Notes under the pieces: generated by a model
The model's database searches: none
Told to the model about the DNA's origin: nothing
Seen by the model: the letters and a program-made list of their open reading frames with translations, nothing else
Made by a program: the position numbers and the translations under genes
Shown: positions 1-8,347 of the stretch, piece by piece
Position numbering within the stretch: position 1 is the first letter of the stretch
Layout of the letters: each line of letters starts with the position of its first letter
Assembly: GCA_016188575.1 (NCBI GenBank)
Contig: JACPHN010000101.1
Coordinates: 1 to 57,032 of the forward strand
Length of the DNA stretch: 57,032 bases
Direction of reading: 5' to 3'
Origin: Candidatus Schekmanbacteria bacterium
Lineage (GTDB): Bacteria > CSSED10-310 > JACPHN01

Positions 1-1
1 G

Positions 2-397
2 AAATACGACAAGCCGGCCGGGGCGGCGGCGAGCCTCGAGGAGATGTGGATATCCTTTCTGAAGGAGGGCATCGAGATGAGCACGGAGGTGTTGGAGAAA
101 TGGGCGACGCCGGAGCTGGCGAAGGCCCGCGCGGAGCTGGAGCGGCTGGCAGCGAGCCCGGAGCTGCGCCGGCAGTACGAGGGCCGCATCGACTGGCTCC
201 GGGACTACATCACCGACATGGAGGGCTCGTTCGAGGACGGTCTGGAGAAGGGTCTGGAGAAAGGCCGGGAAGAAGGAGAGCGGCAGCGGGAGCAAGCCTT
301 GCTCCGCTCGATGGTTTCCCGCGGCCTGACCGTCGAGCAGCTTTGTGAGCTGACGGGCATGGCCGCCGCGGACGTGCGGCGGGCACTCGGATCGTAA
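2..397 (+). CDS. Rpn-family nuclease/transposase, C-terminal part (cut by window edge)
   Basis: The reading frame is open to the first base of the window, so this is the 3' end of a longer gene; the ATG at 44 lies inside it. The visible part has a charged helical stretch (residues WLRDYITDMEGSFEDG), a repetitive Glu/Lys/Gly helix made of GLEKGLEKGREEGER, and a short terminal helix pair (VSRGLTVEQLCELTGM). This layout is typical of the C terminus of Rpn (recombination-promoting nuclease) / PD-(D/E)XK putative transposase proteins, whose catalytic domain would lie upstream of the window. Members of the family are thought to cut DNA and promote RecA-independent recombination. The assignment rests on the tail only. 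The gene converges on the histidine kinase that ends at 537. Confidence 0.7.
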   Translation, partial: KYDKPAGAAASLEEMWISFLKEGIEMSTEVLEKWATPELAKARAELERLAASPELRRQYEGRIDWLRDYITDMEGSFEDGLEKGLEKGREEGERQREQALLRSMVSRGLTVEQLCELTGMAAADVRRALGS

Positions 398-536
398 GCC
401 GCCACGGCGACGTGCCGTCGGGGCGGCGCGTCGTTACGGCCGTGCTCACGGCAGCGCGGGCGCAGCGACACCCGCTGGTTTGCCCGCGAGATCGGCTCCG
501 CGGATCACGACGGTTCCCCGATGACCCGCGCGCCGC

Positions 537-2051
537 TCACGCGGCCGGGACGCGCGCCGCAGGTATCCTGATGGTAACGCGGAATCCCGGATGCAGGTTC
601 GCGGCCGCCACCGTTCCGCCATGAAGCTCCGCGATGCTCTTGACGATGGCGAGGCCCAGCCCCACTCCTCGCGAGCGGCTGGTGCTCCCGCGGGCAAATC
701 GCTCGAAGAGAACCGGCAAGAGCTCCGCCTCGACGCCGGATCCACTGTCCTGAACGGACAGCGAGACCCAACCGCCGGCTACCGTGGCGGTGACATCAAT
801 GGTTTTGCCGCCATGGCAGAGCGCATTGAATACCAGATTGCTGAGCGCTCGGGACAGCTTGTCGGCATCTCCTTCTATCGACTGCTCCTCTGTGCCGTTC
901 TTCCTTCCCGAGAGCTGGGCGCCGCTCTGCTGCGCGAGGATCTCGAAGCGGAGGACCGTCTGCTCGACCAGCGCCTCCAAGTCCACCGCCGCCGCGCGCA
1001 GCGTGTAGCGCGCCGACTCCATTCGGCTCAGATCGAGCAGATCATCGATCAGACCGCGGAGCGCCATGACTTCGCGGTAGAGCCCGGGGAGAATACCAGG
1101 ATCTTCCCCACCGGCAGCGCTCTTGGATTCGAGAATCGTTTCCATGCCGGTTTGCAGGACGGTCAACGGCGTGCGCACCTCGTGCGAGATATCCGCGAGA
1201 AGCTGTCGCCGGCCCGCATCGGCGGCGGCGAGCGCCGCGATCTGCTCGCTGACCCGCTCCGCCATGCCATTGATCGTGAGCGCCAGGTGCGTCAGCTCGT
1301 CGCTTCCCTGCTCGGGAACCCGGCTCCCGAGGTCACCGGCTGCGAGCCGATCGACCGCGCATTCCATGCGCCGCAAGCGGCGCCGGAGCGGCCACACGAA
1401 GAGCAGCGCTACGAGCGGGGAAAGCACCAGGATTGCCGCTACGGTTGCGCCGAGGGCGTGCCGTGCGGCCTCTCTCACCTCCAAGGTCAGGCCGCGCGAC
1501 TGAAACCCGATCGCCGCCACGCTCGCACTGCCGTGCGGCAGCGCGACGGGAATCGGCTTTTCGAGCGGCACCACCAACACCGGCGCCATGCGAGGGAAGG
1601 GCCCAGCTCCCCCCGGAAGGCGGCGGGCCGCGAGCACTCCCGAGGCGATGACGCGGCGGGCCAACGAAGCCGCTTCGGCAGGCCAGAATCCGGGATCGGA
1701 AAGTGCCAAGGGCCTGCCGCGCCCATCAAGCACCGCCACCCGAAACGATTCGACGGCCCCGAGCGACTCCTGCAAGATGGCCTCGGGCGAGCGGCCCGGA
1801 ACCTGCGCAAACCCCGCCGAAAGCCGTTCCGCAACCAGCTTGCTCATGACCCTGCCCACGTCGTCGCGCACGCTCGACGAGGCCCGATAAACGGCAATCA
1901 GCACCGCGGATGCGTTGATGGAAGCAAACGCGCTCAGCAAGATGACGAGCCACGCGAACAGCCGAAACCACAAGTGGCGATGCCACCGCCATACCGCCCG
2001 CACCGCACCGCGGCGAGCCGCGCCGCCTTTCGCTGGCGATTGCTCCGCCAT
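537..2051 (-). CDS. Sensor histidine kinase
   Basis: Predicted inner-membrane sensor kinase of 504 residues that should phosphorylate the OmpR-type regulator encoded just upstream. There is a transmembrane helix at about residues 30-55, an extracytoplasmic sensor region to about 198, a second helix at about 200-220, and a HAMP linker at about 221-275. The HisKA box LLADISHEVRTP has the phospho-acceptor His290. The ATPase domain shows an N box around Asn409 (NLVFNALCHGG), a G1 box (DSGSG), an F box (LFERFARG) and a G2 box (GVGLGLAI). The start was taken at 2051, directly after the regulator's stop codon, rather than the longer reading from 2111 that would overlap the regulator by 58 bases. The ligand is unknown; the extracytoplasmic loop has no family I recognise. 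Confidence 0.93.
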   Translation of the reverse strand: MAEQSPAKGGAARRGAVRAVWRWHRHLWFRLFAWLVILLSAFASINASAVLIAVYRASSSVRDDVGRVMSKLVAERLSAGFAQVPGRSPEAILQESLGAVESFRVAVLDGRGRPLALSDPGFWPAEAASLARRVIASGVLAARRLPGGAGPFPRMAPVLVVPLEKPIPVALPHGSASVAAIGFQSRGLTLEVREAARHALGATVAAILVLSPLVALLFVWPLRRRLRRMECAVDRLAAGDLGSRVPEQGSDELTHLALTINGMAERVSEQIAALAAADAGRRQLLADISHEVRTPLTVLQTGMETILESKSAAGGEDPGILPGLYREVMALRGLIDDLLDLSRMESARYTLRAAAVDLEALVEQTVLRFEILAQQSGAQLSGRKNGTEEQSIEGDADKLSRALSNLVFNALCHGGKTIDVTATVAGGWVSLSVQDSGSGVEAELLPVLFERFARGSTSRSRGVGLGLAIVKSIAELHGGTVAAANLHPGFRVTIRIPAARVPAA

Positions 2052-2053
2052 GG

Positions 2054-2860
2054 TCAGGCAGCGCCAGGCGGACGCAACTGATAACCGACACCCCACACGG
2101 TGCGAATCCATTGCGGGCGCGCCGGGTCGTCCTCGATTTTCCGGCGCAGGCGGGTGATGCAGGCATCGACGGTCCGCTCGTACCCCTCGAACGCGTCACC
2201 CCACACGGCCGCCAAGAGCTCTTCGCGGGAGAAAACCCGGCGAGGGTTGCGAGCGAAGTGCAAGAGCAGCTTGAACTCCGTGGGGCTCAGGTCGAGCTGC
2301 CGCCCGCGCCGCAAGGCCAGGAACTCGCCGGCGCGAAGGATCAGCTCCCCGATGGCGATCTCTTCCCCCTCAAGATTCGCGGCCGACTGCGCGCGGGCGC
2401 TCGGCTTCGACAGCGGGGCAGTCGGTGGCGCGGCGGCGGCGCCCGGCGGCACCCGCAGCGCCCCGGGCAACGCCGCGGCGGCACGGCGGAGCAGGGCGCG
2501 AACACGAGCGCGCAGCTCGCGGACTCCGAACGGCTTGGTCACGTAGTCGTCCGCGCCGAGCTCGAGGCCGAGCACCTTGTCCGTTTCGTCATCACGCGCG
2601 GTCAGCATCAAGATCGGCGTATTGGCCCGAGCTCGGAGCTCCCGGCAGACCCCGAAGCCGTCGAGACCCGGCAGCGTGATGTCGAGCACGACCAGGTCGA
2701 AGCACTCCTGCGCGAGCAGCGCCAGGGCCGCCTCGCCATCGCCGACCTCCCGCACGCACAGCCCGTCCTTGACCAGGTTCAGCGCCACCAGCCGCCGGAT
2801 CTGGACATCGTCCTCAACGATGAGCACGCGGCTTCTAGCTCCGTCGCCTGGTGCCGACAC
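2054..2860 (-). CDS. OmpR/PhoB-family response regulator
   Basis: Cytoplasmic transcription regulator of 268 residues. The receiver domain has the acidic pair Asp17/Asp18 (LIVEDD), the phosphorylation site Asp60 (VVLDITLPG), a switch Thr (LTARDD) and Lys109 (DDYVTKPF). A low-complexity Ala/Pro linker joins it to a winged-helix DNA-binding domain ([12 protein letters not shown]; the recognition helix region ends [19 protein letters not shown]). The open frame runs further upstream, but that part is antisense-like shadow of the neighbouring gene. I chose the GTG at 2860 because a GGGAG ribosome-binding site sits five bases before it and the receiver fold begins a few residues later. It overlaps the end of the upstream surface-protein gene by 26 bases and is followed by the kinase two bases after its stop, so the three genes are probably one operon. 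Confidence 0.93.
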   Translation of the reverse strand: MSAPGDGARSRVLIVEDDVQIRRLVALNLVKDGLCVREVGDGEAALALLAQECFDLVVLDITLPGLDGFGVCRELRARANTPILMLTARDDETDKVLGLELGADDYVTKPFGVRELRARVRALLRRAAAALPGALRVPPGAAAAPPTAPLSKPSARAQSAANLEGEEIAIGELILRAGEFLALRRGRQLDLSPTEFKLLLHFARNPRRVFSREELLAAVWGDAFEGYERTVDACITRLRRKIEDDPARPQWIRTVWGVGYQLRPPGAA

Positions 2861-4730
2861 GGCCGCTCCCTCGGTGCAACCGCCGGCCTCGCCATCCCGC
2901 GGCCAGCGCGCCAGGAACGAGGACCAGCCACACGGCCGCGGCCAGTGGCACCGGATACGCCGGGGTGCTGCTTCGCTGTCCTCCGTACGCGCCGAGATCC
3001 GCGGGGCTGCCGTCCGCGTCGTATCCATCGCCGGCGTCGACGCACGGCGAGTCTTCCCGCAGGTGGAACGTCGCACCGCTGAACCGCGGATCAGCTTCGA
3101 ACAACTTCTCGCCAAGAGACACCGTGCCGTCCACCGCGCCTCCGGCGATCGCCGAGTAATTCGTGAACGAAACGTGCAGCTCTTCATTCGTCCCGCCGAT
3201 CCAGTGCGACAGGCCGACCCCCGCCACGCCCGCGATAATGGCGTTGTTGAGCGTGACGTCGGAAAAGCGCCCGGAAACGGCCGTGCCGCGAATATCGGCG
3301 AGCGTGACGTGGCGCGCGACGAGGGCTCCTTCGTTGACCACGATGCCGCGCCGGCAGCCGGTGAGCACCGCCGCTTCCAGGACAGCGGCGGCGCCGCGGT
3401 AGAGCTGGTAACAGGTAGCGAGCGGTGACTCCGCACTGCCGGTAATCGTCACTCCGGCGACCTCGCTGTAGCGCTCCGCAGAGACCACCGCCGAGGCAAC
3501 GCCGCCACCGTCGATCGTGACGACGTCCGGCCCGGAGCCCCACAGTCGCATTCCCGCTGACAGGCGGACACTTTCGCGATAAGCGCCCGGCCAGACGCGG
3601 ACGACCACGACCGGCGGGCGATCCAGGGCCTCGTCGGCAGCCTCGACCGCGGCCGAGATCGTGCGATACGGTCGCTCGATCGTGCCGTCGGCTGCGTCGT
3701 CGTCACCGCGGGATCCATCCACGTTGTAGTAGTCGGGAGGACCCGGGATCGGCGTCGCCGTGTAGGTCGCCGTCGGCGAGGGCCGCCGCGTCGCGGTGAC
3801 CGTTGCCGTGGGGCTCGGCGTCACCGTGCGCGTCGGGCCGGGCGGCGTGGGTGACGCGGTGGCCGAGGGCCGCGGTGTCGCGGTGATCGTCGCGGTCGGC
3901 GTCGCGGTGCGGGTGCGGGTCGGGGTGGCAGTCGGCGTCGCGGTGCGGGTTTTGGTCGGGGTGGCGGTCGGCGGGATGGTGCCGGTACGGGTTGCCGTCG
4001 GGGTCGACGTCGCCGTCCGCGTCGCGCTCGGAGTTACGCTTGGGGTTGATGTAGCCTTTCCCGTGGCTGTCGCCGTGGCTGTTGCGGTGACCGTCGGCGA
4101 GGCCGTGCTCGTCGCCGTCGGTGTTCCAGGTGGGGACGTCGGCGTCGGAGTGCACGGCGTGAGCTCGACTTGTACGGTATCGGCCCAAACGGCATCATAC
4201 GGGTATTCGGAGCTCATCTTGGCGAGCAACCGAAAATGAAAGGTCGCGACTCCATGCTCCGCCTGCAGGGGCACGGAATTGGCCTGAAAGCTGCCAGGGT
4301 CCGCCGGTTCGTAGTGGGTCGCCAACCGTGTCCAGGAGCTTCCATTCTCGGACCACTCCACAGCAAAGTACTCACTACCCCCGTCGAGCAGGTCGACATC
4401 GAATTCATAGGAAACGGCTCCGCCGCAGCCGTCGAGAGCGGACAGGTCGAGCGGCGCGGCCATCCGCAGGAAAACGGTTTCGCGCCCGGAAGCGCTGGCG
4501 TCACCTTCAAACTGAGCCGCGGGACGCGAACGAACATCTGTAGCCGCAACCGTCCCATCTCCCGTGTCGGACAGATCCCACAGCACGCCACTGAGCTCCG
4601 GCTCACCGCTATCCGTCTCGAAGTCGTCGAAGAACAGCACTTCGGCGCCGGCGATCGCCGGCGCGGTCGCCGTTCCCAGGAACGTCAGAATCGCCAGCGC
4701 CCTCGCGAGCGATTGCCTCCATCGATCCAT
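2835..4730 (-). CDS. Secreted beta-helix protein with Thr/Pro linker and C-terminal sorting tag
   Basis: 631 residues. A signal peptide ([20 protein letters not shown]) leads into a domain beginning [13 protein letters not shown] that looks like a lectin-like jelly roll, ending near residue 190. About 140 residues of Thr/Pro/Ala-rich repeats follow. The second domain (about 345-600) starts [19 protein letters not shown] and reads as a right-handed parallel beta-helix of the DUF1565/pectate-lyase-like type ([32 protein letters not shown]). The C terminus is a PVPLAAAVW motif, a hydrophobic helix and an Arg-rich tail, like PEP-CTERM/VPLPA-type sorting signals. It is probably exported and anchored at the cell surface. 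It is the first gene of an operon with the response regulator and kinase downstream. Function beyond surface display is not known. Confidence 0.8.
   Translation of the reverse strand: MDRWRQSLARALAILTFLGTATAPAIAGAEVLFFDDFETDSGEPELSGVLWDLSDTGDGTVAATDVRSRPAAQFEGDASASGRETVFLRMAAPLDLSALDGCGGAVSYEFDVDLLDGGSEYFAVEWSENGSSWTRLATHYEPADPGSFQANSVPLQAEHGVATFHFRLLAKMSSEYPYDAVWADTVQVELTPCTPTPTSPPGTPTATSTASPTVTATATATATGKATSTPSVTPSATRTATSTPTATRTGTIPPTATPTKTRTATPTATPTRTRTATPTATITATPRPSATASPTPPGPTRTVTPSPTATVTATRRPSPTATYTATPIPGPPDYYNVDGSRGDDDAADGTIERPYRTISAAVEAADEALDRPPVVVVRVWPGAYRESVRLSAGMRLWGSGPDVVTIDGGGVASAVVSAERYSEVAGVTITGSAESPLATCYQLYRGAAAVLEAAVLTGCRRGIVVNEGALVARHVTLADIRGTAVSGRFSDVTLNNAIIAGVAGVGLSHWIGGTNEELHVSFTNYSAIAGGAVDGTVSLGEKLFEADPRFSGATFHLREDSPCVDAGDGYDADGSPADLGAYGGQRSSTPAYPVPLAAAVWLVLVPGALAAGWRGRRLHRGSGRVGTRRRS
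3735..4155 (-). repeat. Thr/Pro-coding low-complexity repeat tract
   Basis: Degenerate repeats that encode PTAT, PTRT and PTKT units in the linker of the surface protein. On the + strand the motif is built from GGTCGG and GTCGCGGT words. One 36-bp unit (3895-3930) is followed by a near-identical copy (3931-3966). Such tracts change length easily by slippage or recombination, so linker length may vary between strains. Confidence 0.85.
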
Positions 4731-4917
4731 CGCACACCTCCCCGGCGGCGACGTCTTGCCGGCCGGTAATCCATCCCAAGCTCCTCGCCGAGGAGATTAT
4801 CGTTTGGTGCGCCTGCGATCATACCTCCCGCGGTGACGATTTGGAACAAAGTCGCAGGCGTCCGTGTCTGTAAACAAGTACTGCTCATCGTGTCGCGTCA
4901 CTCTCTGGAGCCCCCAA

Positions 4918-5448
4918 ATGAGCGCAACCGAAACCTGGCCGCAGCGCCTTCTGCAAACTCTTCGAGAAGTCGCCGCGACCTGCATGGCCGTGCTGCTGTT
5001 CATCACCTTCGTAGCGCAACCGTATCGCGTCGACGGCGCAAGCATGTTGCCAACCCTGGAAGACCACGAGATGCTCCTGGTCAACAAGCTCCTGTATCGC
5101 TTCGAGGACATTTCGCGCGGTGACATCGTCGTCTTCGCCTCCCCGGGGAATCCCGAGAAGATGTTCATCAAGCGCATCATTGCGGTACCGGGTGACGTCG
5201 TCGCGCTGGACCACGGCACGGTGATCCTCAACGGTGCCGCGCTTCCCGAACCCTACCTGGAAGCGACCATGCGGGGCGCCGATACCGTGCCGCCTCGTCT
5301 CATTCCGGACGATTACTACTACGTCCTGGGCGACCACCGAACGCGGAGCTCGGATTCTCGGGCCTGGGGGCTCGTGCCGGTTGACTTCATCAAGGGAAAG
5401 GCATTCTTGAAGTACTGGCCACCGACTCACGCCGGCGGCGTTTCGTAG
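4918..5448 (+). CDS. lepB: Signal peptidase I
   Basis: Membrane-bound S26A serine peptidase of 176 residues that removes signal peptides from exported proteins. One N-terminal membrane helix (about residues 18-35) is followed by the catalytic Ser42 in the motif GASMLPTL and the general base Lys85 in IKRIIAVPGD. The conserved late box is GDHRTRSSDSRAWGLVP. The start at 4918 was preferred over the ATG at 4864 because it puts the helix at the usual place and is preceded by TGGAG; the upstream 18 residues are Cys-rich and unlike the family. It is short for the family but has all catalytic boxes. It is divergent from the surface-protein operon, with 187 bases between the two starts that must hold both promoters. 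Confidence 0.95.
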   Translation: MSATETWPQRLLQTLREVAATCMAVLLFITFVAQPYRVDGASMLPTLEDHEMLLVNKLLYRFEDISRGDIVVFASPGNPEKMFIKRIIAVPGDVVALDHGTVILNGAALPEPYLEATMRGADTVPPRLIPDDYYYVLGDHRTRSSDSRAWGLVPVDFIKGKAFLKYWPPTHAGGVS

Positions 5449-5488
5449 CGACGCGCAGGGTCCCGCCGGAAGAGGCGTCGACTTCGGC

Positions 5489-6268
5489 TCACAGGTGCCG
5501 TAGCGCGCCCTCCGGCAGGCAGAACCGCTCGCCGTCCCGAAAGAATTTCCCCTCAATCCCGGCCTCTCCTCGTATGTACACATAGGCCTGTCCCCGTCCG
5601 TGGCAAGTGACCGCCGTGCCGCGAATGTGCACGGCCATCGCCGAGTCCAGGCCGATACCGACCGTGGCGACGAGGTCGTGCTCGAGAGCGTTGAACAGGC
5701 GCGGCTGCCGCCGGCGCTCATTGAAGTGGGAATCGATGATGGCGCGCGGCAATAGTCCGAGCCCCGCGGTGCGAATCGTCGCGTCTCCAAGACCCGTGAC
5801 GTGGCTCCGCAGATCCTCGAACCAGGGGTAAAAAGGAAGCTCCTCGTTGCTCAGCAGGACGCGCCCGCCGGCAATCATCGCACCCGAGCTCATGCCTAGA
5901 TAGTCGCGGCCGCGCGCGATGTGCTCGCACAGGGCCGCGGTAACGGGAGCGTTGACGTAGTGCAGGCAGTACCGCTCGATGCAGCCGCCGAAGACGTACA
6001 CGGTGTCGGCGTCCCTGATCATATCGGCCAGCGCTGCGGGGGTCTCCTGGTCGCGGACCTCCGGTAGATGGGAGCGCACCGACGCAAACCCCAGATCGCG
6101 AAAGCGCGCTTCGAAACCGGGAACCCAGGTGGCATGATCGGGGAACTCATCCATGAGCACGAGCAGGGACTGGAGGCTGCGGGCTTGCGCGGCCCATCTG
6201 GCGACTAGCGCCCATAACGCGTCGCTGTCGTCGTCGCCGCCGATCAAGAATAGCGATGCTTCCGTCAT
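5489..6268 (-). CDS. Peptidase S51 / cyanophycinase-like protein
   Basis: 259-residue cytoplasmic protein of the class-I glutamine-amidotransferase-like fold. The motif GMSSGAMIAGG carries the predicted nucleophile Ser127. The motif DSHFNERRRQPRL near residues 179-191 (His181) matches the D-x-HF-x2-R-x-R-x2-RL box of cyanophycinases. Members cleave Asp-containing dipeptides or the storage polymer cyanophycin. No cyanophycin synthetase or isoaspartyl dipeptidase is present in the window, so the natural substrate is uncertain. The ATG at 6268 follows a GGAGGAAG ribosome-binding site and matches the family N terminus (SLFLIGG); the longer reading to 6535 is not supported. A good sigma-70-type promoter lies just upstream. 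Confidence 0.85.
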   Translation of the reverse strand: MTEASLFLIGGDDDSDALWALVARWAAQARSLQSLLVLMDEFPDHATWVPGFEARFRDLGFASVRSHLPEVRDQETPAALADMIRDADTVYVFGGCIERYCLHYVNAPVTAALCEHIARGRDYLGMSSGAMIAGGRVLLSNEELPFYPWFEDLRSHVTGLGDATIRTAGLGLLPRAIIDSHFNERRRQPRLFNALEHDLVATVGIGLDSAMAVHIRGTAVTCHGRGQAYVYIRGEAGIEGKFFRDGERFCLPEGALRHL

Positions 6269-6323
6269 TGGATCTATCTTCCTCCGGGCACGGCGGCGGC
6301 ACAACGGCGCCGGCGCAGCCACG

Positions 6324-6352
6324 ATAATATGATGTCTTCCTGTTTTGTCCAA
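6324..6352 (-). promoter_or_regulatory. Predicted sigma-70 promoter of the S51 peptidase gene
   Basis: Reading the minus strand, a TTGGAC -35 box (6352-6347) and a TATTAT -10 box (6329-6324) are 17 bases apart. Transcription would start near 6317, giving a leader of about 50 bases before the ATG at 6268. The AT-rich patch stands out from the GC-rich surroundings. Confidence 0.5.
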
Positions 6353-6377
6353 CCTGACCCACCACTGGGAGCAGTCG

Positions 6378-8246
6378 ATGCGAGTTGAGAGTAGTAAGCC
6401 GGCGTTGCCACCGGTCGAGACGGAAAAAGCGGAAGCCAAAACGCCGGCAGCGGCGGAGCCGACCATTGCTGAGAGCGCAGGCGCCACTGACGAGGTCGCT
6501 ATGGGTGACGATGCGGCGGCGGAGGGGATGAGCACGAGCGACGCCGGATTCGAAGACTACGACGCCGGAGCCCGCGGGGCGGAGTCCCTGTTCGGGCGCA
6601 GCGGAGCGGGTCCAGTCAGCTCGGCGACCTCACCCTCGCCAGGCGCCTCCTTCTCGGCGCGCAACCTGGACCCCGGGGCGCTGCACGCGCTCTTCACGCC
6701 AGCGCCGGCGACACGGGCCGCGGAGGTCGTCGGAGTCGAATCGTCACCGCCGGCAGTGCAGTCCTCGTCTGTCACCGATCGCCTCTTCGGCTTTGTGCGC
6801 GACAGCGCCGAAGAGTTCGTCGATCGCGCCGCCCTTATGAGCGCGGCGGTCGGCGACGTGGTGACGCATGCCGGACAAAGCGCCGGTGACACGCTGCAGC
6901 AGGCCGCCGAGACCGTGCGCTCCTCGGCAGAGGGCCTCATCGAAGAAGTCGCCGGGGGTGCACAGGCCGCGGTATCGGAAGTCATCAGCGAGGTGTCGGA
7001 AGGTGTGGACGCCATTCGCGACGCCGGCGGTGAGGCGCTGCGGGTGCTCGACGAGGTCGGCACCGGCGTGAGCGAGCTCGTGGATCGCGCCCGCGACGGC
7101 GCCCAGTGGGTCGCCGATCGCGCAGGTGCGCTGGTCGAGGCGCTGACCCCGCTGGAAAGCCACCGCACCGCGATTGCCAACCTCAATTCGGATGGCGATA
7201 CGTTCACCGTCAAGGTAGCGGGAGGAGTGCAGGTAGCTCCGGAGGAAGGGCTGGCCGTCGGGGTGCCGGCCGGTGTCGGCATCAGCACCAATGGGGAGGT
7301 GCAGGCGCAGGTCAAGCTCGTGCAGGATCCGCAAACGGGGCAGCGCCAGTACGAGCTCGAGGTCAGTGGCGATCTGCGGCTCGGGTTGTCCGCGGAGCTT
7401 GGACAGGACGGCGCGGCGTCGGCGGAAGGTCACGCCCAGCTCGCCGGTAACGGGCGGATGACGTTCCGCTACGACAGCCCCGAGGCGGCTGCGAGTGCTC
7501 TCGAGCAGCTCGGCCTCGGGAGGTTTCCGGAAGGGCTGCAATCAATCGAGGTGCGCGGGGGCACGGCGGGGCGCATCGCCGGTGAGCTTGGCCTGGAAGA
7601 GGTCGGAGGCGGCGGCAGCGCCGGCCTGGAGACGCGCATGGACGTCGGCGTTCGCCTGGAGCTCAACCCGCCGGGGGTGGTTGCGCTGGCGGAGGGGCGC
7701 GCGCAGATCGATGGCGGCTTGACCGCGGGAGCCACGGTACGCGGTCAAGCGCAGGCGGGAGTAAAACTCGAAACCGGAGTGTCGCTGCCGCCGGGGACAA
7801 CGATCGCGGACGTGCTGCGGTCACCAACCCAGGCGCTGTCGTCAATCGATCGCAGCGCGCTGCGCACGGAAGCCACGATCACGCTGCGCCAGGAAAGCGG
7901 CGTCGGAGCGCTCGGAGCGACCCTGTACGGGGGCGGCCAGCAGGTGGAGCTCAAGGCGACGGCGCGTCCGGGTGAAGCTCTGGCCGCGGCCGGTGCACTG
8001 CTCGACGGCGACGTCCCGGGCGCCGTCAATGCGCTGTCGGAGAATAACGCCATCGCGTATCGCCACGACGTGTTCACGCAGCGGGGTCCACGCATCTCCG
8101 CCGACTTCGACGTGCTCGGCGTCGGACTGTCGGGCGGCTTCGAGTGGTTCCGCGAGGACCACGAGACCGTGGTCGATCGCAAGCTCACCGCCGCCGAAGT
8201 GCTGAGGGCGATGCAGCAGATAGACGCCAGCCAGCTCCAACACTGA
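6378..8246 (+). CDS. Unrecognised large protein: disordered N terminus, amphipathic helices, beta-rich C terminus
   Basis: 622 residues with no signal peptide and no family I recognise. Residues 1-130 are Ala/Ser/Pro/Glu-rich and probably disordered. Residues 130-270 form Ala/Glu/Val-rich amphipathic helices with repeated short spacing (FVRDSAEEFVDRAALM, AGQSAGDTLQQAAETV, EVISEVSEGVDAIRD). From about 275 the protein becomes glycine-rich with many alternating beta-type segments (VQVAPEEGLAVGVPAGVGIS, SGDLRLGLSAELGQDG, GASVRG-like runs), ending in a charged helix (LTAAEVLRAMQQID). ATG 6378 has a GGGAG site seven bases upstream; the ATG at 6345 has none. The next gene on the same strand has a similar N-terminal design, so the two may be exported by the same route. 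An effector or surface role is a guess. Confidence 0.75.
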   Translation: MRVESSKPALPPVETEKAEAKTPAAAEPTIAESAGATDEVAMGDDAAAEGMSTSDAGFEDYDAGARGAESLFGRSGAGPVSSATSPSPGASFSARNLDPGALHALFTPAPATRAAEVVGVESSPPAVQSSSVTDRLFGFVRDSAEEFVDRAALMSAAVGDVVTHAGQSAGDTLQQAAETVRSSAEGLIEEVAGGAQAAVSEVISEVSEGVDAIRDAGGEALRVLDEVGTGVSELVDRARDGAQWVADRAGALVEALTPLESHRTAIANLNSDGDTFTVKVAGGVQVAPEEGLAVGVPAGVGISTNGEVQAQVKLVQDPQTGQRQYELEVSGDLRLGLSAELGQDGAASAEGHAQLAGNGRMTFRYDSPEAAASALEQLGLGRFPEGLQSIEVRGGTAGRIAGELGLEEVGGGGSAGLETRMDVGVRLELNPPGVVALAEGRAQIDGGLTAGATVRGQAQAGVKLETGVSLPPGTTIADVLRSPTQALSSIDRSALRTEATITLRQESGVGALGATLYGGGQQVELKATARPGEALAAAGALLDGDVPGAVNALSENNAIAYRHDVFTQRGPRISADFDVLGVGLSGGFEWFREDHETVVDRKLTAAEVLRAMQQIDASQLQH

Positions 8247-8347
8247 CGCGCGCCGCGGCTCGGCGGCAGCCCCAGCCAGGTGCTAGGGCGCCGCCACCAC
8301 ATTTCTTGAGACTCAGTGATCACTCATTCCTGGACGGGAGAATAGCA

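Noticed and set aside
591-2081. Long open frame on the + strand opposite the histidine kinase (496 residues)
   Set aside because: Very GC-rich DNA leaves antisense frames open. The product is Arg/Ala/Gly-rich without any family feature and the minus-strand kinase is certain.
2111-3082. Open + frame of 323 residues opposite the regulator
   Set aside because: Antisense shadow with no ribosome-binding site or fold features.
2054-3436. Longer reading of the response regulator (460 residues)
   Set aside because: The extra N-terminal part is a shadow of the beta-helix gene and has Ser/Arg-rich composition; a GTG with a good ribosome-binding site starts the receiver domain.
3796-4239. Val/Gly-rich + strand frame over the Thr/Pro tract
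   Set aside because: It is the mirror of the repeat that encodes PTAT/PTRT on the minus strand; a periodic peptide is expected there.
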